In this document: in pieces, positions 45,819 through 56,000 of the stretch | Numbering within the stretch: the first letter of the stretch is position 1 | Layout of the letters: each line of letters starts with the position of its first letter | Assembly (NCBI GenBank): GCA_021202925.1 | Contig: JAJQCD010000038.1 | Span: 187,970 to 251,969 of the forward strand | Reading direction: 5' to 3' | Length of the DNA: 64,000 nucleotides | Source: Clostridiales bacterium | GTDB taxonomy: Bacteria; Bacillota; Clostridia; Lachnospirales; Lachnospiraceae | Notes under the pieces: model-generated | What the model was told of the DNA's origin: nothing | Database searches by the model: none | Seen by the model: only the letters and a program-made list of their open reading frames with translations | Translations under genes and position numbers: made by a program

Positions 45819-48098
45819 ATGGCTGTAAAGGAAATGAAACTGGATGATCGCCTGAAACCGATCATGGAACACCACATTGAACTTTTTGACCGCGCAGAAA
45901 TTCCGGTTCGAGATCAACTCTACGAAGAGGCGTTCGCCTGGCATAAAGAAGAACCGACGGCGCTGCGTTTTGCCTATGGTTTGAAAAATTTTCTTGAGAA
46001 AAAGAAAATCAGTCTCCAGGAATACGATATTCTGGCTGGCTTTGCCTATCGCTATTCTTACAACACTACCATGCCTATCGATTTCCCGCGCGACTACGAT
46101 CCAAGGCTGCGTCCGGCAAGAATGATCTCTCAGAAAATGGAAGCAAGCATGTGTCAGGAATACTACGGGTTCCCTGATGACTGCACAGAAATGGAAGATT
46201 TCCATTTTTTTGAAAGTGCCATTCGCGGCGGTGGAATCAAGCACTGGGAATCCGGACACATTCTTCCCGGATACCATAACATCCTTCATAAGGGATTTGG
46301 GGGCCTGATCGCAGAATGCGATATTGCCCTGAGCAAAGAGCACTCCGATCAGGAGAGGATGTTCATCACCTCAATGAAGATCTGTGCCGAAGCCAGTGCC
46401 AGCTACATTCTGCGGTTCCATGAACTGGCGTTAAAGCTACTGAAAGACTGCAATAACCCGATACACCGGGCCCAGCTACATCGCATCGCATCTGCCTGCG
46501 CAAATATCGCCTATCAGCCTGCTTCCAATTACTTTGAGGCTGTGCAGTTGCTCTGGCTCAGCCACGAAATTATGTACGGCGAAAGCATTCCGACTTCTAC
46601 TTCGCTCGGACGCGTGGATCAATATCTTGATGAATACTACTGCAGGGACGAGGAAGCCGGTCTGATCGATTATGAGGAAGGCAGTATTATCCTCCAGGCA
46701 CTGTGGATCAAATTCAGCACAACCATCCATGCCTATCAGAACATTACGCTTGGCGGCTGCGACGCCAACGGCAATTATCAGGCAACCCCTGTAACCTATA
46801 TGGCACTTCAGGCAACCCGTTTGCTGAGAAACGATCAGCCCTTGCTTTGTCTGCGTTACGCAGACAATATTCCCCAGGATCTCTGGGAGGAGAGCGTCGC
46901 GCTTCTGAAATGTGGTCTTGGTTTCCCTGCGTTTTTCAGCGATGCCAATACCGTCGCGACTCGCATCCGCGCCGGTCATACACCGGAAGACGCTCACAAT
47001 TTTGCACTCATAGGCTGCGTAGAACCAGGCGCCCCTGGTGCAGAATACTCCAAAACCGAAGTTCTGCGTGTCAACTGGGCCAAAGTTATGGAACTCTGCC
47101 TTGCAGGAAAAAATGCATATGGCTCAGACGAAAAACTGGCACCCTATCGTCCTCATGCGCTGTCCGAATTCACGGATTTTGATTCCTTCTACAACTGGTA
47201 TAAGGAAGAACTGCTTCATTTTACCTACCGCGCCATGCGTGTCATCAATCTGATGGATAAACCGTGGCCATTCTACTATCCCACCCCATGGCTGAGCCTC
47301 ACCATGGACGGATGTATTGCAAACGGAATGGACGTCACTGGTGGCGGAACCCGCTACAATAACTCCGGTATCAATACAGCTGGCATGGCAAACGCTGTAG
47401 ACTCACTCGCCGCAATCCGTAAAGCTGTATTTGAGGATCACCGCGTGACTCTTCAAGAATTAGCAGATGCCTGCGCATGCAATTTCGAAGGTCAGGACGA
47501 TCTGCTGCATTATCTGAAAACAGAATGTCCGAAATTTGGTAATGATGATGATCGCACGGACGCGCTCATGGCTGACCTGACCGCCGCTTATGCGAAAATG
47601 ACTGACCGTGTCCGCAATCCCAGAGGCGGCAAGTGGCAGTTAGGTCTTTATACAGTCGAAGATCACGCAAAACTCGGCACTTTGACCGGCGCACTCCCGG
47701 AAGGACGCCTTGCCGGCGTCAGCCTGGCAAATGCCATGTGTCCAGTACAGGGTGCCGACCATGTAGGACCAACCGCCGTCATCAACTCCATCTTAAAAAC
47801 AGACCAGAGCGTGGCCACCAACAACATGGTGTTGGACTTGAAGTTCAATCCTGCTTTCATGGAAAAACCCGCACATATTGAAGCACTAAGGTCTATGATC
47901 CACTCCTATTTTCGACGGGGTGGCCTGGAAATCCAGTTCAATGTCATTGATCGTGCCACACTGGTGGACGCGCAGAATCATCCGGAAAAACACAGAAACC
48001 TGGTTGTTCGTGTATCCGGTTTCTCTGCTTACTTTATCACGTTAATGAAGACAACACAGGATGAGATTATCAATCGAACCGAATATGCAGCCATCTGA
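45819..48098 (+). CDS. Glycyl radical enzyme, dehydratase/lyase class, divergent (GRE3)
   Basis: A 759-residue glycyl radical enzyme of a different branch from GRE1 and GRE2. Cys400-Val-Glu402 is in IGCVEPGAPGAEYSKTE and radical Gly734 is in RVSGFSAYF. The glutamate again places it among eliminases. The N-terminal half (for example EMEDFHFFESAIRGGGIKHWESGHILPGYHNIL) shares little with the other two, so it probably acts on another substrate or a later step. It is the last gene of the right arm. Confidence 0.9.
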   Translation: MAVKEMKLDDRLKPIMEHHIELFDRAEIPVRDQLYEEAFAWHKEEPTALRFAYGLKNFLEKKKISLQEYDILAGFAYRYSYNTTMPIDFPRDYDPRLRPARMISQKMEASMCQEYYGFPDDCTEMEDFHFFESAIRGGGIKHWESGHILPGYHNILHKGFGGLIAECDIALSKEHSDQERMFITSMKICAEASASYILRFHELALKLLKDCNNPIHRAQLHRIASACANIAYQPASNYFEAVQLLWLSHEIMYGESIPTSTSLGRVDQYLDEYYCRDEEAGLIDYEEGSIILQALWIKFSTTIHAYQNITLGGCDANGNYQATPVTYMALQATRLLRNDQPLLCLRYADNIPQDLWEESVALLKCGLGFPAFFSDANTVATRIRAGHTPEDAHNFALIGCVEPGAPGAEYSKTEVLRVNWAKVMELCLAGKNAYGSDEKLAPYRPHALSEFTDFDSFYNWYKEELLHFTYRAMRVINLMDKPWPFYYPTPWLSLTMDGCIANGMDVTGGGTRYNNSGINTAGMANAVDSLAAIRKAVFEDHRVTLQELADACACNFEGQDDLLHYLKTECPKFGNDDDRTDALMADLTAAYAKMTDRVRNPRGGKWQLGLYTVEDHAKLGTLTGALPEGRLAGVSLANAMCPVQGADHVGPTAVINSILKTDQSVATNNMVLDLKFNPAFMEKPAHIEALRSMIHSYFRRGGLEIQFNVIDRATLVDAQNHPEKHRNLVVRVSGFSAYFITLMKTTQDEIINRTEYAAI

Positions 48099-48134
48099 TA
48101 TCATACTTCACTGAAAAATATGATATAAAAACGA

Positions 48135-48175
48135 CGCAGTCACGATTTCCGCCAAACATGCGAATCATGGCTGCG
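48135..48175. terminator. Terminator between GRE3 and smpB
   Basis: An imperfect 13-base stem (48135-48147 and 48163-48175) in the gap between two convergent genes, followed by T-rich sequence on the plus side. Confidence 0.65.
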
Positions 48176-48194
48176 CCTTTTCATATATCCCTGC

Positions 48195-48656
48195 TTATCG
48201 CAGCTTTTCCTTATAGTCCCGTTCGACCTCACGCTTCATGTCCTTCTTCGCCATGTCGGCGCGTTTGTCATAGAGTTTCTTGCCGCGGGCAAGCCCGATC
48301 TCAACCTTCACCAGGCTCCCCTTAAAATACACCTGCAGTGGAACCAGGGTCAGTCCCTTCTCGCGAATCTTCCCCTCCAGCTTATCGATCTCACGACGAT
48401 GCATCAGGAGCCTGCGCGCGCGCAACGGATCCTTGTTGAAAATATTGCCCTTCTCATAAGGATTGATATGCATCCCATAGACATAAACTTCTCCTTTGTC
48501 GATGCGGACAAAGGCTTCCTTGATGCTGCAGTGCCCCATGCGGATGGACTTGACCTCTGTCCCGAACAGTTCAATGCCGCATTCAAACTTCTCATCAATA
48601 AAATAATCGTGGTACGCCTTCTTATTGTTGGCAACCAGTTTAAATGAATCCTTCAA
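48195..48656 (-). CDS. smpB: SsrA-binding protein SmpB, TTG start
   Basis: Binds tmRNA and delivers it to stalled ribosomes. The 153-residue product contains [29 protein letters not shown] and ends with the basic tail [19 protein letters not shown], as expected. TTG at 48656 is preferred because AGGAGG lies eight bases upstream; this also leaves a 16-base gap to rnr instead of an overlap. Confidence 0.96.
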   Translation of the reverse strand: MKDSFKLVANNKKAYHDYFIDEKFECGIELFGTEVKSIRMGHCSIKEAFVRIDKGEVYVYGMHINPYEKGNIFNKDPLRARRLLMHRREIDKLEGKIREKGLTLVPLQVYFKGSLVKVEIGLARGKKLYDKRADMAKKDMKREVERDYKEKLR

Positions 48657-48672
48657 ATTCTGTTCCTCCTCG

Positions 48673-50622
48673 TCACTGGACGTTTGATGGCCGGAAATCA
48701 ACGGTGCGTGTCAGCCGGTCCGCACCGGTCACTTGCACGCAAATCTTCTGCCCCAGTTTAAATGTACGGCCGCTCGCCTCGCCCCGCAGCTCCATCCGTT
48801 CTTCCTCAAACACATAATAGTCATCGTCCAGTTCTCTCACATGCACGAGTCCCTCCACCGTGTTTGGCAGCTCCACATAAAATCCCCACTTCGCCACACC
48901 GGAGATCACGCCGGTGTATTCTTCACCTATCCGTTTCGACATATATTCGCATTTCTTCATTTTCACCGTCTCACGCTCGGCTTCGTCCGCGCGGCGCTCT
49001 GTCTGGGAACACTGGATCGACATCTGCGTCAGAATCCGTTCATAATGAGCAATCCGCTCCTCCGTGAGTTCCCCATGCAGATTTTCTTTTATGATCCGAT
49101 GAATCTGCAGATCCGGATATCTCCGGATCGGAGAGGTAAAATGCGTATAATAATTCGCCGCCAGACCAAAATGTCCTCCACACATGGGCATATATTTTGC
49201 CTGTTTCATGGATCGCAGCGTCAGGCGGCTAAGCAACGCTTCTTCCTCGCTCCCCGCAATCTTCGTAAGCAGTTTCTGCAGTTCCTTCGGATGAATCTCT
49301 CCGTTTCTCAGCCGGATGGAGTAACCAAAATTGTTGATAAAAACGCCCAGCTTCCTCATCTTCTGCGGATCCGGCCGGTCATGCGTCCGATAGAGGAACG
49401 GCAAATCCTGCCAGAAATAATCCTCCGCCACAGTCTCATTCGCCGCCAGCATAAAGTCCTCAATGATTCGTGTCGCCTCATTACGCTCATAAGGACGAAT
49501 ATCCACCGGACGGCCCTTCGCGTCCAGAATCACCTTTGTCTCCGGAAAATCAAAATCAATGGCGCCACGCGCCCACCGCTTCGCCCGCAGGATACGCGCA
49601 AGTTCCTTCATACGATCAAACAGTTCCACAAAATCCTGATATTCCCGCATGGTATGCTCATCCCGGTCGGTCACAATCGCATTCACCGCCGTATAGGTCA
49701 TGCGGCGATCAACCCGGATAACCGTCTCTGCAATCTCATGCCCAAGGATTCGCCCCTGTTCGTCGATATCCATGATGCAGCTTAAGGTGAGTCGATCTTC
49801 CCCCTGATTCAGGGAACAGATTCCATTGGAAAGCCGGTGCGGCAGCATCGGCGTCACCCGATCCACCAGGTAGACGGATGTTCCCCGTCGGAGCGCCTCC
49901 TCGTCCAGAGGGCTTCCCTCTGTCACATAATGACTCACATCCGCAATGTGTACGCCAAGCCGATATCCAAAAGGTTCCCGGCTGACCGTCACCGCATCGT
50001 CCAGATCCTTTGCGTCTTCCCCATCAATCGTCACCGTCTGCCAGTCCCGCAGATCCCTGCGGCCAGTCCGGTCAGAAGGGCGCACGGCATCCGGCATCCC
50101 CGCCGCCTGCTCCATCACCTCCGGCGGATACTCATCCGGAATTCCATAAGCCCGGATAACAGAGCGGATATCCGTCCCCGGATCATTCACATGGCCGATT
50201 ACTTCCGTGATCCTGCCCTCCGGCTTCCTGCGCCCCAGCCCGTAATCTGTAATCTCCGCCACAACCTTATGCCCGGTCACTGCCCCCATGTCGTTTCCTT
50301 CCGGGATAAAAAGATCGGTACCGATCCGCTGATTGTCCGGAACCACAAATCCATAATGCTTATGCTTCTGATAATAACCGACCAGCGTCCGGTTCGCCCG
50401 TTCCAGAACCTTCACGACCTCGCCTTCCATGCGATTCCCGTGTCTACCCGGCCATACCGCGATCTGCACCCGGTCGCCATGCATCGCTGACTTCGTGTGC
50501 TCTGCCGCAACGTAAACGTCGCTCTCCATTCCTTCTACTGTTACAAACCCGAATCCCTTCGGATTCCCGATGAAGGAGCCAGTCAGGCATGACTCTCCAT
50601 CTTTTAACCGTTCACCCGCCAT
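48673..50622 (-). CDS. rnr: Ribonuclease R
   Basis: A 3'-5' exoribonuclease of the RNB family that degrades structured RNA and works with tmRNA in quality control. The 649-residue protein has an N-terminal cold-shock domain, the RNB domain with [11 protein letters not shown] and its metal-binding aspartates (about 235-245), and a C-terminal S1 domain ([15 protein letters not shown]). ATG at 50622 is preferred; an upstream GTG lies inside the secG terminator. Confidence 0.94.
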   Translation of the reverse strand: MAGERLKDGESCLTGSFIGNPKGFGFVTVEGMESDVYVAAEHTKSAMHGDRVQIAVWPGRHGNRMEGEVVKVLERANRTLVGYYQKHKHYGFVVPDNQRIGTDLFIPEGNDMGAVTGHKVVAEITDYGLGRRKPEGRITEVIGHVNDPGTDIRSVIRAYGIPDEYPPEVMEQAAGMPDAVRPSDRTGRRDLRDWQTVTIDGEDAKDLDDAVTVSREPFGYRLGVHIADVSHYVTEGSPLDEEALRRGTSVYLVDRVTPMLPHRLSNGICSLNQGEDRLTLSCIMDIDEQGRILGHEIAETVIRVDRRMTYTAVNAIVTDRDEHTMREYQDFVELFDRMKELARILRAKRWARGAIDFDFPETKVILDAKGRPVDIRPYERNEATRIIEDFMLAANETVAEDYFWQDLPFLYRTHDRPDPQKMRKLGVFINNFGYSIRLRNGEIHPKELQKLLTKIAGSEEEALLSRLTLRSMKQAKYMPMCGGHFGLAANYYTHFTSPIRRYPDLQIHRIIKENLHGELTEERIAHYERILTQMSIQCSQTERRADEAERETVKMKKCEYMSKRIGEEYTGVISGVAKWGFYVELPNTVEGLVHVRELDDDYYVFEEERMELRGEASGRTFKLGQKICVQVTGADRLTRTVDFRPSNVQ

Positions 50623-50647
50623 ATCATCCTCAATCCATGTGACAAAA

Positions 50648-50680
50648 AAGCACCCTTGCTTCTTATCCACAAGAGTGCTT
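50648..50680 (-). terminator. Terminator between secG and rnr
   Basis: On the minus strand AAGCACTCTTG and CAAGGGTGCTT form an 11-base stem (one mismatch) followed by TTTT. It ends 25 bases before the rnr start, so rnr and smpB depend on read-through or on an unseen promoter. Confidence 0.8.
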
Positions 50681-50695
50681 CGTCTTCCTTCTTAA

Positions 50696-50926
50696 TTACC
50701 ATATCAGGTTCAGCACCAACGCCAGAACCACAAATAAAACCGCCGCGGCTGTCGTCAGCTTCGCAAGATTTCCCTCCATGGAACGTCCTTTATTCTTCCC
50801 CCAATAGGAATCCGCCATACCGCCAATCGCGCCAAGCCCGGTCTGCTTGCCTTCCTGCATCAATACAACAATGGTCAGGAAAACGCATATAAGAACGAAA
50901 ATCACGCACAGTATAATTTTCAACAT
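50696..50926 (-). CDS. secG: Protein translocase subunit SecG
   Basis: A 76-residue subunit of the SecYEG channel with two membrane helices (about 3-22 and 53-74) and the GGMADSYWGKNKGRS loop. The secG-rnr-smpB order is conserved in Firmicutes. Confidence 0.95.
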   Translation of the reverse strand: MLKIILCVIFVLICVFLTIVVLMQEGKQTGLGAIGGMADSYWGKNKGRSMEGNLAKLTTAAAVLFVVLALVLNLIW

Positions 50927-50962
50927 TGTATTTCCACCTCCTAAGACTCACACAACAGCAAT

Positions 50963-50991
50963 ATCGTACCATAGGTCACCAAAAAAGACAA
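50963..50991 (-). promoter_or_regulatory. Promoter of secG
   Basis: TTGTCT and TACGAT on the minus strand separated by 17 bases. Confidence 0.55.
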
Positions 50992-51032
50992 GTCTTTTTT
51001 CACCGTTTCTGCGGCATTTTCAGGCAAAGGCA

Positions 51033-51845
51033 TCACATCATTGACCGGTATTCCTGCTTCCACTTCGCGATCCGCTTCGCCTCCCCTTCCTGGCGTCGCG
51101 GCAGATCACGTTTAAAAAGAACCTCTAACTGACCGGCTGCCTCCGACCCGGCTGCGCGCTGCCTGGCCGCTTCCATATCCGCATCCCATTTTTCCTGCAG
51201 CTCCGGAGTGAGCCTGAATTTCTGCCGTTCACCAGGCTTCAGTCTGGCATCGAGCTTCGAAAGATAATAAATCCGTTCAAGAACACTCTGCTGATTCCAT
51301 GCCACATAAGAACGGCTGTAAGCGTCAAACGCTTCCTCCAGCCGGAACATTCTGGCATAACAGGAACCCATATTATTCAGGACACAGGCCCGAAAATGAT
51401 CATCAACAACCGAATCCGCCTTCCAGTCGGCCAGTTCCTGATACAATTCCAGCGCCCGCCTGTACTGACGAATAGAAAAAAACTCATCTGCCTTCCGTTT
51501 CCGATACTCCGCCGGATGCTTTTTGCGGATATCCGCTACCGTCTGGCGAAAACGACTGATCTGCGCCCCCGTACAGTAATCGCACTCCTGTAGGATCATC
51601 ACCAGCGTCTCGTCCGGATTCTCCCCGCTCTTTTGCCAGCGCTCAATCTTCAGCGCCAGAAAACCATGGTTCAGTTCTTCCCTCAGAAAATTCAGCAGCG
51701 CGTCGCTGACAAAGCCATCCATCACCAACAACGGATAATGCACAATCACATACGAAAGCTCCTGTGACGAATAGATCCGGATGCCCATCTCCTCCGCGTA
51801 AAAAGGGCGGGTCACATGCTCTTGCTTACATAACAATAAACTCAT
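51033..51845 (-). CDS. TPR-like protein of a conserved three-gene operon
   Basis: A 270-residue protein I cannot assign. The middle part (about 110-200) has TPR-like helix pairs (SIRQYRRALELYQELADWK, NNMGSCYARMFRLEEAFDAYSRSY), and the C-terminus is charged and helical. It overlaps the preceding Hsp70-like gene by four bases, so the two proteins are made together. TPR proteins are common co-chaperones and scaffolds; that role is inferred. Confidence 0.75.
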   Translation of the reverse strand: MSLLLCKQEHVTRPFYAEEMGIRIYSSQELSYVIVHYPLLVMDGFVSDALLNFLREELNHGFLALKIERWQKSGENPDETLVMILQECDYCTGAQISRFRQTVADIRKKHPAEYRKRKADEFFSIRQYRRALELYQELADWKADSVVDDHFRACVLNNMGSCYARMFRLEEAFDAYSRSYVAWNQQSVLERIYYLSKLDARLKPGERQKFRLTPELQEKWDADMEAARQRAAGSEAAGQLEVLFKRDLPRRQEGEAKRIAKWKQEYRSMM

Positions 51846-53065
51846 ATCATAACCTCTTGCATCACCGAGACTCCGGTCGATGGAAACAGTTCGCCGAATC
51901 CCTGATCCTTTACATTCACACGCATCGTCCGTTCATCCGGAAATGTAATCCGAATCCGTACCTTGACCGTGCGATCCTCCCGTTTCGGGAAACCATCCAA
52001 CGAAACCGAAACCGTCCGTTTCTTCTTCGCATCCGCCGCGACAATAAAGTCCACCGTATCCTGATGATCCGGAATGACATCAAGCACCGCTTCTCTGCCG
52101 TACCAGCTGTCACCGGCAGCAGCCAGAATCACCGATGTTTCCTGGCCTTTGCGCAGAACATTCATGGTAACCGTTGACTGCAGCCGCCCATCGCAAAGAA
52201 TTGTGTACGGATAAGCGGTCTTATCCCGCAGGAGATCCTGCGCCAGATACGCCGCACCCTTTGCGAATACATCGGTTTCCATATAGACTCTCCGCTTGAC
52301 GCAAAGCATCTTCATAAACCCTTCCGCCCAGTCACGGTTCTCAAATCCCTTTCCGGTCAGAAATACCGATGAATACAGCTTTTTCTGCATCATCCGCTCT
52401 CCGCACGAACAGAGAATCTTGTCTGCCAGCTTTGCTCCGGCCGGAGTATTCAGAATATCCAGACTGATGCTCCCTTCTTCCAGGTTCTCATACTCACAGA
52501 CAACCGTCGATTCCCTGGCGCCCCGTTGCAGCTTCATCTCGTAATAACGGAGGCGTTCTTCCGAAAGATCAAACATTCCTACTGTTCCACACCAGATTTC
52601 CTTCTTCTGGCTCATGATATAATATACAAAGCCCTCCGAATGGGAAATCACACGGACATGCTCCTTCTCCACCCCCAGTTCCTGCGCACACTCGCCGAGG
52701 ACTGTGATCAGCTTCGGGCCTGACTTGCGAACGGAAAAGACGATACCCTCTGTTTTTGTCTCTCCATTCTCTTTCAGAAACTGCTGCACGGCTTCCCTGA
52801 CAAAACGCTTCAGAAGCTCCCGGCCTTCATAGCGGGTTCCCCCCAGCGTCGCTGTCCCATTCTTCAGCATCTGGCTGACCAGCTGATCGACAAGGACACA
52901 GTCTTCCGTCAGATTGTGTGCATAGGCGTCTTCGCCGATAAACCAGGCATCTTCTTCCCTGCGTCTGCAGATTACAGTCGGATACAACCGCGGCTTCTCC
53001 TCCGGCACACAGTCAATCCGCGTATATTCATCACACAGATCAATACCTACAATCATTCCATCCAA
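51842..53065 (-). CDS. DUF5716 family protein, divergent Hsp70/actin-like ATPase
   Basis: A 407-residue protein annotated in this family only as DUF5716. Reading the sequence, I find the segments of an Hsp70-type nucleotide domain: MIVGIDLCDEYTRI at residues 4-17 (phosphate 1), VISHSEGFVYYIM at 139-151 (connect, cf. the NEPTAAALAYG position), VGMFDLSEERLRYY at 162-175 (phosphate 2), VFLTGKGF at 234-241 (adenosine) and AKGAAYLAQ at 268-276. The tail (about 350-392) with RIRITFPDERTMRVNVKD resembles part of a DnaK substrate-binding beta domain. Usual Gly/Thr residues of both phosphate loops are changed, so ATP turnover may be weak. Function is unknown. Confidence 0.75.
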   Translation of the reverse strand: MDGMIVGIDLCDEYTRIDCVPEEKPRLYPTVICRRREEDAWFIGEDAYAHNLTEDCVLVDQLVSQMLKNGTATLGGTRYEGRELLKRFVREAVQQFLKENGETKTEGIVFSVRKSGPKLITVLGECAQELGVEKEHVRVISHSEGFVYYIMSQKKEIWCGTVGMFDLSEERLRYYEMKLQRGARESTVVCEYENLEEGSISLDILNTPAGAKLADKILCSCGERMMQKKLYSSVFLTGKGFENRDWAEGFMKMLCVKRRVYMETDVFAKGAAYLAQDLLRDKTAYPYTILCDGRLQSTVTMNVLRKGQETSVILAAAGDSWYGREAVLDVIPDHQDTVDFIVAADAKKKRTVSVSLDGFPKREDRTVKVRIRITFPDERTMRVNVKDQGFGELFPSTGVSVMQEVMI

Positions 53066-53092
53066 ACCTCTCTCTTTTCCATCTGTCCGGCC

Positions 53093-56000
53093 TTACATGA
53101 TGCCGAATAATTCTTCCATCATCGCGCCATCTGTCACATACTTTCTCATTTTCTCCTTCAGTGTATCCTCTTCCTTAAGCGACAGACAGAGACTCATTTC
53201 GTTCAGAGCGGAAAAACGGCTGTCCGCATTCTTTTTCTGATTTACATCACAGGAAATGCTCTCTTCCCGGACCATTCTGCGGTCACCGTCCTGCGACTCA
53301 TAAATCTGATATTCCAGCAATTCACCCTCGAAGAGTACCTTCTTCCAGACATATATTCCCGGATATACCTTCTGCATCTCCTCACAGGCAAATTCCTCCT
53401 CGTCCGGAAGAATGCGCACAGAAAGTTCCGGATGACTCTCCCGTCCGCCCCGATACTCCACAATCACCTTGTCCATGATCGAATCCGGCAATGGCATCAA
53501 CCGCCCCAAATCCTGGAAATAAGCAAACACACGTCCCTCTCCCAGAAGCAGTTCTACGATTTCAGCCGCCAGCTCCTGTCGCTCCGGTTCCAGCGATTGC
53601 AGCGTCGAATAATACTTTGTCAGCGCGAGCAGATAAATCGTCGGAATCCGGCTTCGGTCTCCTGCACTGCCCACCACGCCTTCCAGATATGCGAATACCC
53701 GGACGCCCGTATCCTTCTCCCGCAGAAAATAGTCCGCCGACTTCCAGGTAAAGTAGGCCTTCATCACCAGTTCACTCGTGCGCCTGCCATCCACATACCA
53801 GTCGAATACCTGATCGATGCGGTCTGTCTCTCCGGAAAACATCATCTGGGCAAGCAGCCGCTCCGGCAGATCAGAAAGTTCCACATGATCGTGAACTCCC
53901 TGGCTCAGAATCCGGAACATCTGTCTGGTCGAACCATTGAAATGCTCGCATAAATAATCCAGCATTGCACTGTCAAACTGATTATCAGAAAACAGCATGC
54001 AGCAAAGCTTAACCAGTGCTTCTTCCTCCTCAAACAGCCCCCTCAGAATCAGTCCGGAACACAGCTTTTGCAGTCGTACAGTCTGGATACCCTCGCAGCC
54101 ATATTCACTCACTGTCCGGAACGCATCCCGCAGATACCCCTGCTCAATCAGCGCCTCGCAGGCGCCGGCGCGTTCCTCCCGGCCCAGTTTTGCCAGATCC
54201 AGGTCGGACAGAAAATCCAGATTTTCTCCGGCCAGACTTTCCTTATCATCCAACTGTCCCCGATAATAGGCAATCAGCAGCGACAGAATCCTGCGCCGGA
54301 ACAAAGGATGCAGCTTCAGATCTGCAATCGCCTTCTTCAGCGCCAACGCATCCGCACCGCCGCTGATTCCATGTGCTGCGATCTCTCCGCATTCCTTTAA
54401 GCGAAGCATCGTATGGTTTGGATGAACCTCATAACATCTGTCCTCCAGAGCCGAAATATCCGTCCGCTCCAGCGCCGGGAGTTTCCGATACGAGATGTCC
54501 GCATAACGATTGCCATAGGCATCCTGGAACAGGATCAGCGGTCGATGGGAAAACAACGGCACATAAGCAGTCCCATTGGTCACAGGGAAGGCGTCTTCCC
54601 CCTCAATTTCCTCATAACAGACCACTACATACCGGATATTCGGATTCTTTACACGGATCCGGTACGATTTGAGAATGGACGGAAGCACACGGGCCACCCG
54701 TTCGTCAATCATCTCCCGGTAGATCATATGATCATACAACACTACAAGCTGCCGGGTGATGCGCGAATGCAGAAGCTGTTCCATCGTAAACTTCTCAATC
54801 TCCCGTTCATACTGCTTGTAAAGCGGCGTCTCCGGATTCATATAACGAATGATATTCACATAGAGTCTGGAACGACTCTCCTCATCCATATTCCTGTCGT
54901 AGGAAAAATACATCAGCACTTCCTTCGGCAGCAGGTACGGATAATCCCTTGGCAGTGCATACAGGAAATATTCATACAGCCGCGTCAGGCTGATCCCTGC
55001 CTCCAACGCCTTCCGATACCAGTCAAAGCAGCCTTCTTCTCTCCGGTCGCCCCGGATCAGAATACTGCAGACCGCACTGAGGATTGGCTTCTCCGCATAC
55101 GTCTCATACAGAGTCTCAAACAGACGGCAGGCAACCCGGTTGTAATACTTCATCACTGTGGCCAGCTGCGCCGCCCGCAGCGCCAGATCATATCCCACCA
55201 GCTGCCGCCGCGCCGCAAAACAGAGTACCTGACGTTCAAAGCTCCCCAGCTTGCCAAGTAAAGCCGGATTCTCTTCGTATCGTTTCCATGCTTCCAGATA
55301 GAGCCACGGGCTATGACAGCCGCTGTCGAAATACTGTCTCAGCTGATCCAGTACATTCGACGGCTCCTCCGACAATTGCGGCTGCAGCTTCAACAGGATC
55401 AGATAAAGCCCCGCATGTTCATATTCTGAATCCGGATCCGCAATGGCGCGGTTCACCACACGGATAATCGCCTCTCTCTGTCCTTCCCGCTGTTCGACCA
55501 GATACAGCAGATACTGATGCGCACAATATAACACCCGTTTCTCCAACCGGTGCTGATTGATCTCACCACGGCAGCTTTCCAGAAGCTCTGCTGTCTTCTC
55601 CATATCCTGCCGCAGATACGCAAGCTCCGCCAGACGCAAAAGCACCGGTGCCGTGTCTCCGCCCTTCTCTCTCAGGGCCTCCAGCTCCTCCTCCATCTTC
55701 TCCGCAAGCGAACGTCTTTTCTGCTTCAATAATACCGGATCCGCATCGGCCGCCGTCTCGTAATCCAGCCGGTACGACAGATAACGGGCCAGTTCCGCCT
55801 GACCATTTCTGCGGCTGACCGCGCCCCGCTCCGCCCCTTCAAACGCCTCCACCGGCACAGAAAAACGATTCTTGACAGAAGAAATGCACACGGCTCCCAG
55901 ATTCCTGCCCATATGCAGACGCCCCGGATTCATCACATAGCGAACCGTGCAGACGCCATTCTGAAAATCCTGTGAATGAAAACTCTTTTTCGGAATCTCG

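Noticed and set aside
50623-50670. An earlier GTG start for rnr at 50670.
   Set aside because: It lies inside the stem of the secG terminator, without a ribosome-binding site; the ATG at 50622 fits better.
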